64,000 nucleotides of DNA from Pogostemon cablin (Eukaryota > Streptophyta > Magnoliopsida > Lamiales > Lamiaceae), in assembly GCA_023678885.1 (NCBI GenBank), contig CM042998.1, positions 4,839,820 through 4,903,819 on the forward strand, in the 5' to 3' direction. The position numbers and the translations under genes are program-made. Position 1 is the first letter of the stretch. Each line of letters starts with the position of its first letter. The notes under the pieces are model-generated. The model was not told the DNA's origin. It saw only the letters and a list, made by a program, of their open reading frames with translations, and made no database searches. Below are positions 48,548 to 61,139 of this stretch, one piece after another.

Positions 48548-51500
48548 GTAAGACTGATTGTTGTCTTGGATTCCTCTTTGATTTGCAATTGAGAAAATAG
48601 TGCTTCTCTCACAAATGGCTGTCAATTTATGGGCTCTCTGTGTTTTTAGCCATTAGCTACTTATATGTGGGCAGGTTGATATTGTTTCTATACATATCTG
48701 TGTTCGTAAGTCTGAACCTGCATGATTTGATTGTATCTTGGGAAGGTGATGATAGCTAGAAAGTCATTTGAGATAATTTAGGATTTGATGGAAACGGTTG
48801 TGTATTTTTAGTAATTGAAAAACATCTCTGAGTTGGTTGACTGAACGAGTTATGACATTTGTGGCTATTCGGTCTTCATACTACTATTTCGTAGAGATTT
48901 TTTTATTTTTTATTTCTAGATCTTCTTGGAATGGGTTTACTATGTTATTAAAATGTGGGAAATTATTGCTCACAAGACTACAACTGGTATTAACTGTATC
49001 GGTGTTGGTGTTCAGGGGCTTCTGTATGCAGGAAATGACACACTTCTTGAATCGACTGGACTTTATGGACATGTGAGTTTGTTTTCCCATTGTCTTATAC
49101 TTAATGTTTTATGATTCATAACTGTATTTAAAAATTGCATTCTCTTTTTCCTTTTTCTCATGACAACTTATTTTAGATATTCCAAAAGGTGTGATTAGAC
49201 ATCCAATATCTGTGTCTAAAAAACTTCTATGAAACAAATGCAGTTTGTGAATTGGAAATGTTGGTCACTGCATTGGGATTTGGCTTTGAAAGTAGACAAC
49301 TAGCTTTCTTGAAAAATTCAACTATCAGTGTGTGATACTTTGTGGCCTGTCTGTCAATATTTGGAGATTAAGGTTAAATACTGCCATATTTAAAGAATAT
49401 TGAATAAGTCCACTGGGCTATATTACACACCAATCAGGGTTTTCATAATTTTAGCCTTCTCAATGGGCTCATAAAATACCCCATAATAATTTGTGACTTT
49501 TACTAATATATGCTGCTGTACACAACATCATAGATTTATGTTATTTTATTTCTCTCTTATTGCAGTCATCTGTTCGGAGAGTTGCTCTCACGACAGGGAA
49601 GGTATAGTCAATTACATATCCAGATGACTGGTTTTGCGTGCAACTGAATCAGCTATCCTCTCCTCTTGTCAATTCTTTTGTATTATTATTACTAGAAAGC
49701 TTTCTGACCTTGATATTTATGAGATATAATTCGTTGGAGAAGTACACCTTTTTTCTGAAACTTTTTTCAGGTATTAGGAAATGATCAATCAAGCTAGAGT
49801 TATTGTATCTTGATAACTTCGTGGTTTTTGTTTACAGGTTGAAAGTATTCACGAAGTTCCATCCTCTTATTTTGGGGAGGGTTTGACTCTTCATGGTGAC
49901 AGGTGTGGAGAATTGTTCTTTGGTAAATGTCGTGTAGTGTTTGTAAAAGTATAATGTTTGTTTTTGAATAACATTGTATTTTTGTGTACTTTTACATGGT
50001 AATCAAGACCGCCTTCTTGTGTACTTAGCTTTCTAGCTTCCAATTTGTGTAAGGAGTCCTTTCGTTTTGCCTGACTTGTGACATCAGTACTCTTTTTCCT
50101 GTTTATTTTTTCGCTCAGGGCCTTTACATAAACACATTTTAATGAGTTCTGTCAACATCGTGTTTCCTTTTTTCCTTTCCTCCTTTGTTTTTGTTTTCGT
50201 ACTGTTCTTTATTTTGGTTTTAATACTATATTGACAATGATTATTTTTTGAATAAATATTGTTGACATTGAAGGAAGCTTATCTTGGATACTTTGCTTTC
50301 ATGCACTCGTGTTTTACTAGCTGCTCATTCTCTATTAAATCCCAGATGGCACTTAATTTTTAATATTTTTCCAATCATCGTGTAATGTCTCATCATAGTT
50401 CTTTTTAACCCTTGGTAACCAAAATTTCTGAAAAACTGTATCTTGGTTTATTTGTTTGTGAATCCTACAACAACTCACCTGTTCTAATGTATCAATCTGA
50501 TGTAATTTTGTAGGTTGTTTCAACTTACTTGGTTGACGAAAAAAGGTTTCATCTATGACAGAAATAACTTGAGAGAAGTTTGTGCTTTCCCTTTTATACC
50601 TTTCTAAAGCTCATAGAATACATTTTGATCCTATTTCAGTTGGATAATTTTTGTGGACAAAAATATATTACAGTTACTGTTGCTAGCTTTCTTTAGGCAT
50701 TTCCTATGTCTTCCAATGTTGGATCGACTAACATTGCAAAAGGTCTGGAATTTCATAAAGGTTCTGAATTTCACATCTGGTACTAATTGTCTAAGGAAAT
50801 TTAGAAACATCTCCCAACTTACTTTCAGGGAACATTTCTAAACTTATGATCATTTATTATAAATATCCAGGTTTTTATTTTATGTTTATTACATGGTTTT
50901 CCAAAAGTCAATAGGTGAAGTTGAAGTCGTTAGGAGTTGAAAGTGAGATGCATCTTTTATGGTTTATGTGTGTATTAATTGTGTGTTTGTGATCAGAGTT
51001 CTCAGTTTTCCTGTTGTTGCCTGGTGGTCATCTCATAGTTTTCTTGTAATTGGTCATCCCATGATTTTTATGTTGGGGGTCATCTTGATTTCGTACTCAC
51101 AGCCTTTTTATAATTAGGATTCGAATATAGTCAACATTATAACAAAGATTAGTTAAGCATTGGGGTTTTCATTCATAGGCTATTGAAAAGTCATAGCATT
51201 ACTTGGTTGTTGAAGCTTTGTTCAGCAATATGTTACCTATTAGATAAGTTAAAATATAGTACATCTCAATTTTGGTATCCATTTAAGGATTTAGGTCAGC
51301 TTGATTTCATAGATCTTCAGTCCAGTCGGTGATAAGGTGACAAAAGGACTTTAAGTTCTTGGGTTCCAATCCTCATAGCTTTAAGGAATCCCTGATATCT
51401 GGCAGCTGTGGGTGAACCTAAGGATCCTTCATAGTTAGGTTCTTGGTTATCAAACTCCTAGAAAAAGAAAACTTATACTTTCTGGTCTGAGATAATGGAT

Positions 51501-52708
51501 GTGCACTGCTGGTCCATATCTCTAATTGCTTCCGTCTCTTCTGCAGATTGGGACATTTAATCATCAAATGCAAGATGGTTGGGGATTGGCAACCAATGGA
51601 AAAGTTATATTCGGAAGTGATGGAACTTCAACGTTATATAAGATTGACCTTCAGACATTGAAAGGTTTGCATAATTTTAGAATTGATACTTTCCCGTTTT
51701 TGTTTTTCATCAGTTCATTGAGTCATTCTCATCCCCTCCGTATTTGGAAAATGCATCTTTGACCATGACACTAATTCTGCTAAACTTGTAATTCATTGCC
51801 TGATTGTGGGTTTGAAACTTTTAGAGGAAAGAAGCAAAATATCGTGGGGGTATAGTATTTGGAAATTGGAAATTAATTAATTTGTTATAGTAGCAACTGA
51901 TCTCAAAGTCTAGATGCTGCTGTTCTACTCATATTTCTATCACATCGAGGCAGTTGTTGAAAAGCACACTGTAAAGTACAAAGGAGATGAAGTACACAAC
52001 CTAAACGAACTCGAGTATGTTAGTGGTGAAGTATGGGCAAATGTTTGGCAGGTTCGTTAGTGAGCCTACTGTTTCCACTCTTCCATCCTTCGCCCTTTCA
52101 TAAGCATTGAATCTTATCTTGGCATAGAATTTATAACACATTTTTCTCTGCTAGACCGACTGCATTGCAAGAATATCATGTAAAGATGGCGTCGTCTTGG
52201 GGTGGATATACCTTCCAAAACTAAGGTTTCTTCTTCTCCTCATTTACACGCTCAATAAGACACACACACACACACTTATATGAATCAGACTTTCTTTGGA
52301 GCGCAATGAGCTCACCAGCTCCCAATTTTATTACAGGGAAAGATTTATAACATCTGGACAAAGAGTAAGTTCTACATTTATGCATGATGAATTGCTATCT
52401 TCATATATGATATATCTAGTTAGAGGAAGTTTCTTTTTTAAGGATACAGAAAAATTAAAATTCGTTTTCAGATCGACGTTTTGAATGGCATTGCCTGGGA
52501 TCAGGAGCATAATCGAATTTTCGGTAAGCCCCAGCATATTCTCAGAATGGGCTAAGTTTCATATTCAATCCTTCTCTCTCTCTCTTTAGTGACTGGAAAG
52601 TTATGGCCAAAGCTGTATGAGATCAAGCTGCACCTTATGAAGAAACCATTCAACGGCGATATTCGGAGGATCTGCATGCCACCTCCAGCCAATTTTAGAA
52701 AACCTTAG
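47810..52708 (+). CDS. Plant glutaminyl-peptide cyclotransferase (glutaminyl cyclase)
   Basis: Eleven exons join in phase: 47810-48091, 49016-49072, 49566-49601, 49838-49902, 50514-50577, 51547-51664, 51954-52051, 52155-52225, 52337-52364, 52472-52523 and 52590-52708, giving 329 residues. The N-terminus is basic and then hydrophobic (about residues 43-63), a likely type II membrane anchor. The rest reads as the plant/bacterial-type QC family: LYSIEVVNEFPHDPDAFTQG, LLYAGNDTLLESTGLYGHSS, VRRVALTTGKV, QMQDGWGLATNGKVIFGSDG, YVSGEVWANVWQTDCIARIS, DVLNGIAWDQEHNRIFVTGK and LWPKLYEI. These enzymes form a five-bladed propeller and convert N-terminal Gln to pyroglutamate in the secretory pathway. No break is seen. 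Introns 1 holds two TA tracts. Confidence 0.94.
48296..48353. repeat. (TA)n microsatellite in intron 1 of the glutaminyl cyclase gene
   Basis: Uninterrupted TA dinucleotides. Confidence 0.93.
48457..48547. repeat. (TA)n tract followed by poly(T)
   Basis: About 75 bp of TA followed by some 16 T residues, in the same intron about 100 bp after the previous tract. Confidence 0.93.
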
Positions 52709-53186
52709 AGCCAAAACTAATTTTAGAATACTTTTATGTCATTGCTGGAAAGCCATTACACATTTCTTGTAAGAATTACTGCTTCATAGCATTGATTTGT
52801 ATTTATTTTGATCTAATTGAATGGCACTGTAAAAGATTATCGAATCTGAATATCGTCTTGGTAAGACTAATAAGGAAGTAGGTGCTCTTATCGCATTGGT
52901 TGTATTCAAGGTTTAAAATATTGTAATAAGGGAGGTATGGATAGATATTGATGAATATTTACTTAGAAAATTTATAAATATCGATGATCTGCTGAGAATT
53001 ATAATGGTGTATGTCAAAAATTACTATGATTTAATATTGCTGACGTGACATGATATAAGAAAATCTTTTCCATTATTCGAACGATTTAAGTGTTTTCAAC
53101 ATATGCAACTTAATTTTATAAAATTATTTTTTTAGTATGTGGAAAATTATTTTAAAATAATTGTTACTCTTCAAAATGGAAAAAGA
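52709..53186. other. 3' flank of the glutaminyl cyclase gene
   Basis: Contains the presumed 3' UTR; no other feature recognised. Confidence 0.4.
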
Positions 53187-54276
53187 GTGCTGTTAAATAC
53201 ACACATTTTTTTTTATTAAATACACCCCTTTTATTGAATGCACATCCCTTTTGAATTTTTAAATCTTAATTTTATTATATACACACTCCCTAAAAATTCA
53301 AATTTACCCTTTTCATTTTAAGAGTATACACACCTCTTTATTTATTTATTTCTTTCTTCTTCCAGTGTTTTTTTTAATAAAAATAAACTATGCAAAAACC
53401 TCAAATTACACCATTCACCAGAAACCTTGATTTGTAAATTGAGGAAAGCAAACAACAATGAGAAAACAAAAGGAGAACATTGAGCCATAGATTCGATGGA
53501 TTAAAAACAGATTAAGCCAATCCATCGACTAAACATCTATATTCAATATCTGAAGATCGGAGGCCATTGAAGAAGAAGGGGTGCAGTCGTGCAGAAAAGA
53601 ATTGATAAATCTCTTTATATTATTTTATCTGGGAACTTACCATTTGTTTTTAATCAATTATAACATTCTCAAATTTTGTTCATTATTTTCTCCTTTGATT
53701 TCAATTACTGGTACACTACGATTGATTTCATTTTATGGAATTTAGGTATTATAAGAATCGAAAAAGAAATGCTATTTGACGATGAAGAAACATATTGTTG
53801 GGTTTCTTTATTTGAGTAATTTAAATTAAAGCTTTAAATTGGGAGTCCAACTAGAGTGCACCGGTGCATCTGAACAATATTAACCGTTAGATTAATATAT
53901 AATATAATTTTTACCATTAAAAAATATAAAATAATTTATTTATTTAAAAACAAAAAACTACCCACTACTTATTTTAAACTATAAACTTGGGGTGCACCGG
54001 TGCACAGGTGCATCCCAAATAACTCTTAAATTGGTTATTAATCTTTATTCATCTCAATATCTTTCTTCATGTTAAGAAATATATGTATAATCATAAGAGT
54101 GTGTATAATGTTTAATTAATTTAAAACTTAAAAAGACTAATATAAAATATATAAGGAGGTGTGTATTTAATTTAATAAATTAAGGGTAATTTAGACTTTT
54201 AAAAAATATATATATTAATTATATATTAATGGGGTGTGTATTTAATAAAAAAAAGTGTGTATTTAGTGAGATTCTA
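53187..54276. mobile_element. TIR element with TTAAATACACAC ends
   Basis: The left arm (TTAAATACACACATTTTTTT, then ATTAAATACACCCC) is repeated as reverse complement on the right (GGGGTGTGTATTTAATAAAA, then AAAGTGTGTATTTAGTGAG). Arms match over roughly 45 bp. The inside has no transposase-like ORF, so it would be non-autonomous. Exact ends and target duplication are not settled. Confidence 0.65.
53840..54022. mobile_element. Small inverted-repeat element with GTGCACCGGTGCA motifs
   Basis: GTGCACCGGTGCAT (53856-53869) and GTGCACCGGTGCAC (53992-54005) plus flanking bases (TTGGGAGTCC left, GGATGCACCTG in the right complement) form imperfect inverted ends about 180 bp apart. It lies inside the TIR element at 53187-54276. 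Confidence 0.6.
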
Positions 54277-54904
54277 TTATTTATCTCAACAATAATATAA
54301 AAGATCACAGTGTATTATAATTTGAAGAGTGAAATATTTTTAATTAAAAGGGTAATAATTTATTTTTTCAAAGAGTATTTTTCATGTATAAAAAGTAATT
54401 GGAAAATCAGGGTGCAACTTTGTATGTCCTAATACAAAGTGTACATTTATATTTTTGGTAAATTGACCCACACAAATCAATTAATATCTATTTATGGGCT
54501 CACACACAACACTAATATGACTCCTACTAACATTAAAATATTTCATCAACCCACTACACATTAAATATAAAATATTATATCTCATAATCAAGAAGTCAAA
54601 AGCAAATGCACGCATTGCCGTGGGATGAAGGAAGTAGTTCATCTCTTTAAAGAGGTAATTTTTATATATTACTCCATCTTGAGCAAATATTTACGTTTGC
54701 TTTTTGCACGTAAATTAAGAGATAATATTTTAATGTCTTTGAGTTAATACATATGATATTTTAATAAATTATTTGTTTTTTCACGTAAATTTAGAGGTAA
54801 TATTTAATTGTCTTCATGTGAGTAAAGATTTGTGTGACACTCTTTGTAGAATGACTTTTGTGAAATTGATAAGGAGTGATATATATCCTTTATAAAAAAA
54901 AATA
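54277..54904. other. AT-rich intergenic DNA
   Basis: A partial MITE end (CTCCATCTTGAGCAAATA, about 54672) without a clear mate; nothing else recognised. Confidence 0.4.
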
Positions 54905-55186
54905 CTCCATCCGTCTCATAAAACCTTTCACACTTTCCTCATTTGTTTGTCCCACAAAACTTTTCACACCCCAAAAAAAGAAACATTATTTTATCTAACA
55001 ACCTCAAAAGTTTCTTTAATTTTAAATTTGACACTCCTTTTTCAAACACATATCATTACTTTACACTTTTTTATTATCTAAAAATACTACAATACCCTTC
55101 AAAGTCAATAAAGTTGGTCAAAAAGTGCACATTTTCTTAAACAAAGTGGAACAGTAAACGTGAAAAGTATTATGGGACGGAGAAAG
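54905..55186. mobile_element. Stowaway-like MITE, CTTTCACAC subfamily
   Basis: Starts CTCCATCCGTCTCATAAAAC after TA and ends AGTATTATGGGACGGAGAAAG before TA. It matches the MITE at 61140-61420 in inverse orientation over its whole length. Confidence 0.82.
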
Positions 55187-56037
55187 TAATATCTGATTGA
55201 TGAGTAGTGATAATAATGTTGTACTCTATTTCATAAAAAAATGATAACTAATTAGCAAAGTTTAAAATTGTGTCACCCTAAGACGATTTTATAAAAAAAA
55301 CTAACTCGAAATTTTTGTCCTTTTCGAATTGATACGATAACGACACGAACCCGCTAAATACTAACCCATTATCGTGTCAGGGATTACCACCCCTTTCCCT
55401 ACTCACATGCATTCTATTTTGGGCCCACATTTGTATGAGAACTCTCAAGTCAATCATTTTACATTATATGGAAAATCTTATTTATAAATAATAAGTGGTT
55501 GACTGAGAATATTATAAAATATTCTCTTTTTTTTTCTTTCTTCCTTTTTAACTTGATTTTGATACTATTTAATCTATTTATATTAAAAGATTTAGTGTTT
55601 AATTGTAATTAATGATATTAAAATAAATAAATAAGCGTATAAAAATAAATATTCATACATTATTTTAAAATTTAGTATTTTTTATAAGGTATAATATATT
55701 AAAATTTTCAATAAATTTAGTATTTTTTATATGGTATGTGCAACAAAGTATTTTTACCTTAACCACCTTTGTATATTCGGTGCATCCAAATCAAATTACA
55801 ATCAACTAGAGCAAAAATTACATACTTAATATAATTATTAAAAAAAAAAAAACTCGAACTCGAGAAAATCTAAGAATATATTATCCCCCAAGTTTATCTG
55901 ATTCAGTTGTACACTTATCTAAAATTAAGTTTGAATTCAAAAGAAAGGATAAATTAAGTAGAAAATCTAATCCCTCAATTAATCTCTCCAAATCACAACA
56001 AACAATTAAAACATTGAGCAATGGCATTGAACACGTG
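55187..56037. other. Upstream region of the receptor-like kinase gene
   Basis: At about 55318-55400, GATACGATAACGACACGAAC, CCCGCTAA and TTATCGTGTCAGGGATTACC resemble the terminal region of common plant hAT-like elements (AGGGGTGGTAATCC in the complement), weakly supported. No clear TATA box. Confidence 0.35.
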
Positions 56038-57964
56038 ATGGATTTGTCGAATCCAAAAACAGTTGTGGAATTCAATTCATGCGTTATTGCAACAATCATC
56101 TTCCTACTCCTCGTCCTCTCCTTTGTAGTAATCATGCGGATATTATCAAAGAAACATCCTAAGAATGTCGACATCAGCAGCAGTCGGGCCCTGTTGACCC
56201 GACCCGGTTGGGATGCCAGCGTCAGCACAGACAGGTGGCGTTGCGTCAATGGTACTGGTGATGACGTGGCAAGTCTTGATCATCCGGCCTGGTTCAGTTT
56301 GAAAGAGATGGAAGAAGCTACTGATGGATTCGCCTGTCCGAATGTGATTGGTCGTGGACAGTATGGGGTGGTCTTTCATGGCTTGTTGATGGATGACACT
56401 CAGGTTGCTATCAAGAATCTCTACAGTAACAGGTTTTAACATATGCTCCCTCGTCACCCATTGTATTTTACGTATTTTTTTGTGTGCAAAATTTTCTATT
56501 TTTGTGGGAGAGTTTAAGAAAATTTTGTCAGAATTTAATAAAAAAAAGTATGTAAAATTATTGGAACGAGTGAAAAATAGGATATTATGTTGGGATACGT
56601 ATTATTATAGTATATCTTTTACTGAGTTTTAGTAAGAATAAAGTGTAAAATATTTTGGAAGATTAAAAAAGAAAGTGACGAATGGAGTACATTTTTATAA
56701 TATTTAATTAATGGAACTAAAACTATGATTTTGATTTATACTTAAGGGAGTATATCTTTTTAATATTTAATGGAACTAAAACTGTGATTTTGATTTATAC
56801 TTAAGTTTGCCAAAAGGGGTTTTTTTGTATTTTTAAAATTTTTTTTAATAATAAATAATTTGAGATTTCTTGATGATATGTATGTACATAGGAGGGAGAA
56901 GAAAGAGTTCTATAGAAAAGCAGAAGCAATGATGTTAATAAGGCACAATAACTTGGTGAAGCTGGTTGGATACTGTGCTGAAGGAGATGAAAGGTAGGTT
57001 CTTGAATTTCGAATGAAATAGTAGATGAAACACGAATCGTTTATGCAATAAAGAATCGTTTTTAATTAACAGGATGGTTGTGCATGAATATGTGGACAAT
57101 GGGAGTCTCCATCATTGGTTGCACAGCTCCAAATCCAATGTCAGCCCTTTAACATGGAACATTCGAATGCAAATCATTATAGGAATCGCCAAAGGGTTCG
57201 AACATCATATTTTCATCCTTCTAACCAAATATTTAGCCTTAAATTTAACAAGATTTGTTGTTCTACAGATTGGCGCATCTGCATGAGGCTACTAAGACTC
57301 CAGTCATCCACTTCAACTTGAAGCCGAGCAATGTGCTCGTTGATCGGAACTGGAACCCCAAGCTCTGCGATTTTGGAATCAACAGGCTCTTAGGTCCCGA
57401 GTGGAGCAACACTAGAGCTCCTCCAGAGGGAATGTCAGGGTAAGACAACTCTGATGTTTATGTTTTACTCGTATGTACTGATTTTGATTGCGTTGTCTTA
57501 ACATGTGTGGTTGAATGTGTAGTTATATAGGTCCTGAGTACGATCGTAATCATGCTCTAGGTGAGAAGAGCGACGTTTACAGCTTTGGCATACTTATAAT
57601 GGAGATTGTATCTGGTAAACCTGCCATTGAAACAACTGTGAATGAGATAGAGGTATATATAGGGAGTGATCTCTCAAGAACAGCTCTCATTAGTCATTAC
57701 AGATAGGAATCTTAACTGATCTAGTAAGTTTGTTTGTTTATGTAGGAATATCTAGTTGATTGGATTAAGTTCATGGTGGCAAAGAATAAATATGATCTTA
57801 TAATCGATCCAAATTTGCGTGCATTGCCTACTGTCGTAGAACTAGAACGAATCCTTCTTATCGCGCTCCGTTGTGTGGATTTTGAAGCCCAAAATAGGCC
57901 TACAATGAGGGAGATCATTCATATGTTGGAGACGCGCGATTTACTGCTTACTATTGTAACTTGA
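56038..57964 (+). CDS. Receptor-like kinase with altered catalytic loop (putative pseudokinase)
   Basis: Six exons join in phase: 56038-56432, 56892-56993, 57073-57195, 57269-57439, 57523-57652 and 57746-57964, giving 379 residues. A membrane segment (about residues 15-36, CVIATIIFLLLVLSFVVIMR) has almost no ectodomain before it. The kinase domain resembles the At1g01540/At2g42960 group: glycine loop GRGQYGVV, VAIK lysine at 126, GYCAEGDERMVVHEYVDNGS, DFG retained (241-243), SDVYSFGILIMEIVSGKPA and RPTMREIIHMLE. The HRD motif is HFN (221-223), so the catalytic aspartate is missing, and the alpha-C glutamate position appears to be lysine (141) by my alignment. The activation segment is short and diverged (TRAPPEGMSG). 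The splice sites and frame are intact, so it may be expressed as a signalling scaffold. First in-frame ATG used. Confidence 0.85.
56444..56687. mobile_element. MITE in intron 1 of the receptor-like kinase gene
   Basis: Starts TGCTCCCTCGTCACCCATTG after TA and ends AAGTGACGAATGGAG before TA; the ends pair as inverted repeats (GTCACCCATT / AAGTGACGAATGG, with mismatches). Confidence 0.65.
56697..56810. repeat. 59-bp direct tandem duplication in intron 1
   Basis: ATGGAACTAAAACTATGATT (56711) and ATGGAACTAAAACTGTGATT (56770) begin two near-identical copies running through TTGATTTATACTTAAG. Confidence 0.88.
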
Positions 57965-58266
57965 TGCTTCGTTTAGTCAGGGAATTCTCTGGTTCATCGT
58001 CTGTCGTCTTCATTGTCTCTGTTTTTGGTGCAGGAACATAGGATTTCGTCGTTTATAGGGAGATGATCTTTTATTATATCAACATTTATTTATTTATTTA
58101 ATCTTAAAAAACACTTTCTCTACTATGCAGAGATTCATGTACTTTGATAGTATAAATAAGACAGCTGAAAGAGTATCTTTGCATTATAAGGCCATTGTGA
58201 TTATTATCTTACAATGTTGTTACTAATAGCTGATTGTGTGTATCAACATTGACTAAACCTATTGGT
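57965..58266. other. Convergent 3' flanks of the kinase and polygalacturonase genes
   Basis: About 300 bp separate the two stop codons and must hold both 3' UTRs. Nothing else is seen. Confidence 0.5.
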
Positions 58267-60044
58267 CTATACTGCGAGGGAGCACGACTTAAGCTCAACC
58301 GTATCTATAGGCAATGTATCTGTAGGGTAAGGGCAATCCACTTCCTTCTCAGGCAACAGATCACATGGTTTTGGTGTCACTCCACTCGAAACGCCTCCGA
58401 TGTCGGTACAATTCCACTGTAACTTCTTCGGCTTCTCTGAGAAACCGGGCAATTTCTTGGAAGCCAGCTCAACAGTTACATTAGAAATGCAAAGTCCAGT
58501 GAAGGGATCACCTTGAATCCCAGAAAGAGATCCAGCTATTTTTACATTCTTTCCAACCATGTTCTTGTAGTTAATGTTGTTTATTACAGGAAGTGCTTTC
58601 GGATCGTATCCCTTGTCGGGATGCTGACCGTAAGCACCAGTCATCCAGAAGACATACTTCATGGTGTCCATGTTCATGTTTCTTACATATATGTCCTTCA
58701 CATAAGCTCCTCTTCCGGGTGCTGACTTGATTCTCACACCCGATTGTGAGTTGATCGCGTAGATGTTCTCTGCTCGAACGTCCTGGATCCCACCGGACAT
58801 CTCGCTCCCAAGGGCTATGACTGCACTATCAGGTGAAATGCAGGTGAATCTGTTGATGCTCAGGTGCTGTGTTGGCATCCCGTATTTTATACCGTATTGA
58901 TCCCACCCACTCTTCACCGCTATGCAATCGTCTCCTGAGACTACGTACGAGTCTCGTATACGCGTGTTAATGCAAGAATCTACAAGAAAACAACACTAAG
59001 TTGATAAATATACATCATCCTAATTAATAAGCTGTTCAAGAATCAGAATGGTTGCCAAACCTGGATTGATCCCATCTGTGTTAGGTGAATCAATGGGGGC
59101 GGTGATTGTTATGTTTTCGATTATTACATCCCTAAACAACAGAACATCAGTAACAGATCAGTAACAGGAAACCTCAAGAGCCCCGATTCAGGGCGAAAAA
59201 CGACAAGTACCTGCAGTAAGTAGGGTGGATATGCCATGATGGAGAATTGATCATTGTAAGATGAGATATCTGGACCTGATTTGAGTTCAAGATTTCAATC
59301 AAATAAGGTCTGGTGTTCTTGAGCTTCTTACTCTTGAATTTTTTCCACCAGATTGCACCCTGACCGTCTATCGTCCCGTTCCCTCCTAAAATTCAAATTT
59401 GAAATTCAGTTGGTTCCCTCCAAAGAAATGATAATCAAGAAAACATCTGTAATAACTTAAATGATAATCAAGAAAACATCTGTAATAACTTATCACCTGT
59501 AATAACAACATCAGTGAGATTTGTTCCAGTAATGAGACTAGCAAACCTTTTACCAGAAGCATCTCTTCCTCTCCCATACGAAGGCAATGGATCAATCAAC
59601 GGATAATCCAACTCTTCCTGTTGTATATACATCCATACAAGTACATCATTATCCATTTTTTCATAAATTTTTAGGCTAGTGCGTAGCGTCTAATTGTAGT
59701 TTGAGGAGTACCTGAGATGCAAGAAGAACAGCATTCTTGTGAATGTAGAGAGTGAAATGGCTAGCGAGGCTAAATGATCCTGTTAGCCATTTTCCGGGGG
59801 GTATGATGAGCTGGGCTCCGCCGTCGGATGCAACCTTGCTCAGATTAGATACGGCTTCTTTAAATGCTGCTGTGTTTGAAGTAAGTCCATCACCGATCCC
59901 TCCAAAATCAGTCAAAACTGCACTGTGTTTACGACAATTTATTGCTGAATATGGGATTTGTTCCGTGAGACGGTTGAAATCTCTACTTTCTACAATCTTC
60001 AGACACACCATTCCTAGTATAAAACAGATCAAAAACTTCTCCAT
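58267..60044 (-). CDS. Secreted polygalacturonase (GH28)
   Basis: Five exons join in phase: 59712-60044, 59497-59617, 59211-59385, 59061-59131 and 58267-58979, giving 470 residues. A signal peptide is evident (MEKFLICFILGMVCLKIVES), so it acts in the cell wall or apoplast on pectin. The right-handed beta-helix family signatures are present: VLTDFGGIGDGLTSNTAAF, GNGTIDGQGAIWW, NSPSWHIHPTYC, NTDGINPG and SGDDCIAVKSG, and RIKSAPGRGAYVKDIYV. The aspartates of NTDG and GDD, the catalytic ones in GH28, are intact. The usual GHG histidine motif is replaced by TCISPDSAVIALGSEMSGG, a variant I believe is normal in one plant clade. Length is typical. Convergent with the kinase gene. Start is the first ATG before the signal peptide. 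Confidence 0.94.
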
Positions 60045-61139
60045 AACCTACAAAAACACCAAAATTCATGATTGAATAAAAAAAATCAAGAAGAATGAAA
60101 TAATGAATCAAAAGGCATGTACATTATTAGCTCTAACTTACATAGGAATACATGTAACTCCACATTGTAAGAATGTGACAAATGAGATGATAATATATAT
60201 ATATTGATATAAAAAAGAGCTTAATTCAGAGAGTTTATATAACAAAAATTATAATAAATTAACCAGGGTAATCCAAGTGAATTTATTAAAATTTGAAGTT
60301 AAATTAACATCATGATCCTCTAAAATTTACTATGTAATTTGGTGCAATTTAGGTAGGTCAATAATCAATGCAAATTGGCAATTTATGTAATTTGGTGCAA
60401 ATTAGGCCGCTCAATCTGGTCAAAGATTACAGGGAGATATTCATGGTGAGAGATTGCAAATTCGAGTGCTTCAATTTCTCTATTTTCTTTAATTTATGAG
60501 ATGAGATTTCATTATTTTGATATACATATGACATAAATTCTTTTTCACATCTATATATCTTACATAAACCGGATATTTCTCCCACCGTTTAAAATTATTT
60601 ACTACTACTATTTATAATACTCCAATTTTAATTTAGAAAGTCTATGAGATATTCGTGGTTTTAATGTTTAGTTTATATTCATTTTGAAAACGGGATGTGG
60701 GTCCAAAAGCGTGGAAGAATTAAAAAACAGAACAAAATGTGTATTTTAATGTGGTAAGAGCAACTCCAAAGCTTATTTAAATTTTGGATAGAATTTTCAT
60801 AAAATAAAGAGGTTTGTTAATTTAAAGAATGATATTTTTTTTATTATTAATGCAATATAAAATTTACTTTAACTCTTCATTCCATATTATTTACTAACAA
60901 AAGTATTGGAAATAATGAATCATTAATGCATTTAATTTTAAAGAACTTGATTTGGTCATATAAATTTGAAGAATGAAATTTGTTATGTAAAATTAAAATA
61001 GATAACTTGTTGGAGTGATGCTTTAGTTAAATTTCTTTAAAATATATATAATTTTCTAATTTAGAGAATCTCTAGGAGATGCTCTAACTAGCATTAAGCC
61101 CTCGTAATACACGGTATCATTAAATTAAATTATTTTATA
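60045..61139 (-). other. Upstream region of the polygalacturonase gene
   Basis: AT-rich. A TA-rich run near 60193-60204 could serve as TATA region. A diverged direct repeat (GGTAATTTGGTGCAATTTAG-like, about 60333 and 60387) is seen. No gene. Confidence 0.4.

Noticed and set aside
54943..55140. Plus-strand 65-residue ORF matching a minus-strand 77-residue ORF at 61149-61382
   Set aside because: Both lie inside two copies of one MITE, so the similarity comes from the shared DNA repeat and not from a protein gene.
56014..56040. Earlier start for the kinase at 56014
   Set aside because: That codon is TTG; the first in-frame ATG is at 56038. The ATG at 56021 is in another frame.
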